DNA of 6,006 nucleotides from Pedosphaera sp. (lineage in GTDB: Bacteria; Verrucomicrobiota; Verrucomicrobiae; Limisphaerales; Pedosphaeraceae). Each line of letters opens with the position of its first letter. Positions within the stretch are counted from its first letter, which is position 1. The translations under genes and the position numbers were made by a program. Positions 5,073 to 6,006 of this stretch are shown in pieces. Location: assembly GCA_028293265.1 (NCBI GenBank), contig JAQGPB010000118.1, positions 1 through 6,006 of the forward strand. The letters run 5' to 3'. The notes below the pieces were generated by a model that did no database searches, was not told the DNA's origin, and worked only from the letters and a program-made list of their open reading frames with translations.

Positions 5073-5326
5073 ATTTGGTTTTCCATTTCGAGGTTTTCAC
5101 TTTTCGCCATCCCAAGGACCACGCGACCGAGCGCGCCCGGCAGCCAGTCCTCCGGCACCTTGCCGCCCTGGGCAAGAATCACGAACGCCTGCCAATACAC
5201 GCTGGCGCGGATGTTCTTTTTCAAGCCGTCCAAATCCTGCATGCCGATCTGGCAGGAAATCATTTCGCCCAAAGCCACTTCACCAATGGCCAAAATCGTT
5301 ATTTGGTTGATGTCATCGAGGCTCAT
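5069..5326 (-). CDS. Unrecognised 85-residue protein
   Basis: It begins MSLDDINQITILAIGEVALG and continues with EMISCQIGMQDLDGLKKNI, YWQAFVILAQGGKVPEDWL and a short tail ending NLEMENQI. It should be mostly helical with a hydrophobic face (ITILAIGEVALG, AFVILAQGG). These are too short and too interrupted to be clear membrane spans. No family is recognised. The ATG at 5326 overlaps the previous stop as ATGA, and a GGGAG lies about 11 bases upstream. Its end overlaps the DUF551-like gene as ATGA. There are no unusual codons or breaks. Confidence 0.65.
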   Translation of the reverse strand: MSLDDINQITILAIGEVALGEMISCQIGMQDLDGLKKNIRASVYWQAFVILAQGGKVPEDWLPGALGRVVLGMAKSENLEMENQI

Positions 5327-5778
5327 GATTTTGTGATCTCCCGTTCAATCGACGCTACGACCGCCAGATCCGGGTCCGCCATCTTGAGCAGCCAGATACC
5401 GAAATTGATTGCCTGCGCGTTCGTCAGATGTTTCGGCACATACCCATCCACGCGCACCCCGCCATCAGGTTTGCGAACCACCTCAAACCAATTGCTCGAA
5501 TCCACAACCGGTTGAGCATTCGGAAACGTGGGCTTGTAGGAGACGACGTGAGGAGACTCTAATTTCTCCGCCTCCGTTACCTCCGTTACCTTCTGTGAAA
5601 TTCCCTGCCTTGCGTGCGCCACACCAATGCAGGCCGGATTGTCGTTGCAATGATACACATCCGGCTTGCCCGCCGCCTGGCATACAGAAATCTGCCGATC
5701 GCGCCGGTCCGCGCCACAGACTTCGCAAATCATATTGTTGCGCGTCGTGTATCCCTCGTTGTTGGGGTCAGCGTTCAT
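5323..5778 (-). CDS. Zinc-motif protein with a C-terminal domain, paralogue 2
   Basis: This 151-residue protein carries Cys18, Cys21, Cys44 and Cys50 in CEVCG...YHCNDNPAC, the same signature as the 127-residue protein at 3977-4360. Residues 60-80 are a linker built on inserted repeats (ISQKVTEVTEAEK and LESPHVVSY). A distinct C-terminal domain (residues 95-151) reads NWFEVVRKPDGGVRVDGYVP and LTNAQAINFGIWLLKMADPD, which looks like a small strand-helix fold that I cannot name. The frame starts at ATG 5778, overlapping the previous stop as ATGA; an internal ATG at codon 16, just before the motif, is an alternative. The protein may bind nucleic acid through the zinc domain, which is an inference. 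Confidence 0.75.
   Translation of the reverse strand: MNADPNNEGYTTRNNMICEVCGADRRDRQISVCQAAGKPDVYHCNDNPACIGVAHARQGISQKVTEVTEAEKLESPHVVSYKPTFPNAQPVVDSSNWFEVVRKPDGGVRVDGYVPKHLTNAQAINFGIWLLKMADPDLAVVASIEREITKS
5536..5559. repeat. Repeat with two AGGAGAC units
   Basis: AGGAGAC occurs at 5538-5544 and 5551-5557 within a 24-base block that on the minus strand encodes ESPHVVSY (residues 74-81 of the zinc protein). It resembles a dispersed repeat I recall from verrucomicrobial genomes ('SSRRLLQ' in another frame). The identification rests on memory. Confidence 0.5.
5571..5598. repeat. Tandem 9-base repeat plus dispersed 18-base repeat, copy 3
   Basis: CCTCCGTTA occurs twice in tandem (5571-5588), followed by CCTTCTGTGA. 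Bases 5581-5598 match the 3183-3200 copy at 15 of 18 positions. It is translated as SQKVTEVTE in the linker of the 151-residue zinc protein. Confidence 0.6.
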
Positions 5779-5984
5779 TTAGGTTTTCGGCTATCAGCTA
5801 TTGGCTGTTGGCTATTCCTGCCGTGTTCCTTGTGTTCCTTCGCGGCCAGCCGCAGCAACCGCTTCTGGGCCGTGATCCGCACCGTGCTCTGCGTTCCCGG
5901 CCACGCCAGATATCGACGAAGCATTGCCGCCGGCGCTTCCCGCACAATCTCCAGCCGCGACACCACATCGCGGACCTCTGTCAT
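5775..5984 (-). CDS. Small 69-residue protein with a repeat-derived tail
   Basis: The first 48 residues are helical and basic, MTEVRDVVSRLEIVREAPAA then MLRRYLAWPG, ITAQKRLLRLA. The last 20 or so (KEHKEHGRNSQQPIADSRK) come straight from repeat DNA: two 9-base units (GTGTTCCTT on the plus strand, 5823-5840) and a 'GGCTAT/GGCTGT'-type block at 5788-5816. The ATG at 5984 shares ATGA with a stop in an upstream frame. A TTG at 5996 is a longer option without that overlap. No family is recognised. The tail may be unstructured and non-functional, acquired by repeat insertion near the gene end. Confidence 0.6.
   Translation of the reverse strand: MTEVRDVVSRLEIVREAPAAMLRRYLAWPGTQSTVRITAQKRLLRLAAKEHKEHGRNSQQPIADSRKPK
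5788..5816. repeat. Imperfect direct repeat (GCTATnnGCT type)
   Basis: The block reads CGGCTATCAGCTATTGGCTG followed by TTGGCTATT. GCTAT occurs three times and TTGGCT twice. It belongs to a dispersed-repeat type translated here as NSQQPIADSRK in the tail of the 69-residue protein. Confidence 0.5.
5823..5840. repeat. Tandem 9-base repeat, two units
   Basis: GTGTTCCTT occurs twice without a gap and is read on the minus strand as KEHKEH in the 69-residue protein. Confidence 0.6.
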
Positions 5985-6006
5985 TTCGCTCGACAATCGC
6001 GACCGC
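5981..6006 (-). CDS. C-terminal end of an upstream gene (cut by window end), tentative
   Basis: A TGA at 5981-5983 in the frame ...GRDCRAK overlaps the ATG of the 69-residue gene as ATGA, the junction type used by most genes of this operon. Only seven codons are visible, so product and even reality of the gene are unproven; the junction pattern is the sole support. Confidence 0.35.

Overview
The window is one continuous block of small genes, all read on the minus strand (transcription runs from position 6006 towards position 1). Twenty coding regions are supported, two of them cut by the window ends. No rRNA, tRNA, CRISPR array, transposase or stand-alone promoter was seen. The longest non-coding gap is 22 bases (2590-2611). 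Twelve of the 19 gene junctions are 4-base start/stop overlaps (ATGA or GTGA), two are 1-base TGATG overlaps, and the rest are short overlaps or gaps. This is the layout of a single translationally coupled operon, as in phage early or middle regions and in integrative elements.

Recognisable products are few: a J-domain protein (1139-1774), a phage/ICE-type DNA-binding or partition-like protein (2854-3705), a DUF551-like APKDG...WMP protein (4728-5072), a sigma-region-4-like helix-turn-helix protein (387-590), and two proteins sharing a four-cysteine zinc motif (3977-4360 and 5323-5778). The others are unrecognised proteins of 47-123 residues. No structural, replication, integration or lysis gene lies in the window, so phage, prophage and integrative element cannot be told apart here.

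Layout from right to left: a cut C-terminus and a 69-residue gene (5775-6006); zinc protein and three small genes (4360-5778); second zinc protein, a 92-residue gene and the DNA-binding protein (2854-4360); five unrecognised small genes (1771-2857); J-domain protein (1139-1774); then five small genes including the helix-turn-helix protein (1-1133).

The most distinctive feature is that short dispersed or tandem repeats sit in frame inside coding sequence. They cluster in linkers or tails of the DNA-binding protein (four sites), the 151-residue zinc protein (two sites), the 69-residue protein and the 57-residue protein. Repeats of these types look like the dispersed repeats I recall from Verrucomicrobiota and Planctomycetota genomes. 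Together with the fairly high G+C content, this suggests a verrucomicrobial host or its phage; that is an inference from memory, not a search result.
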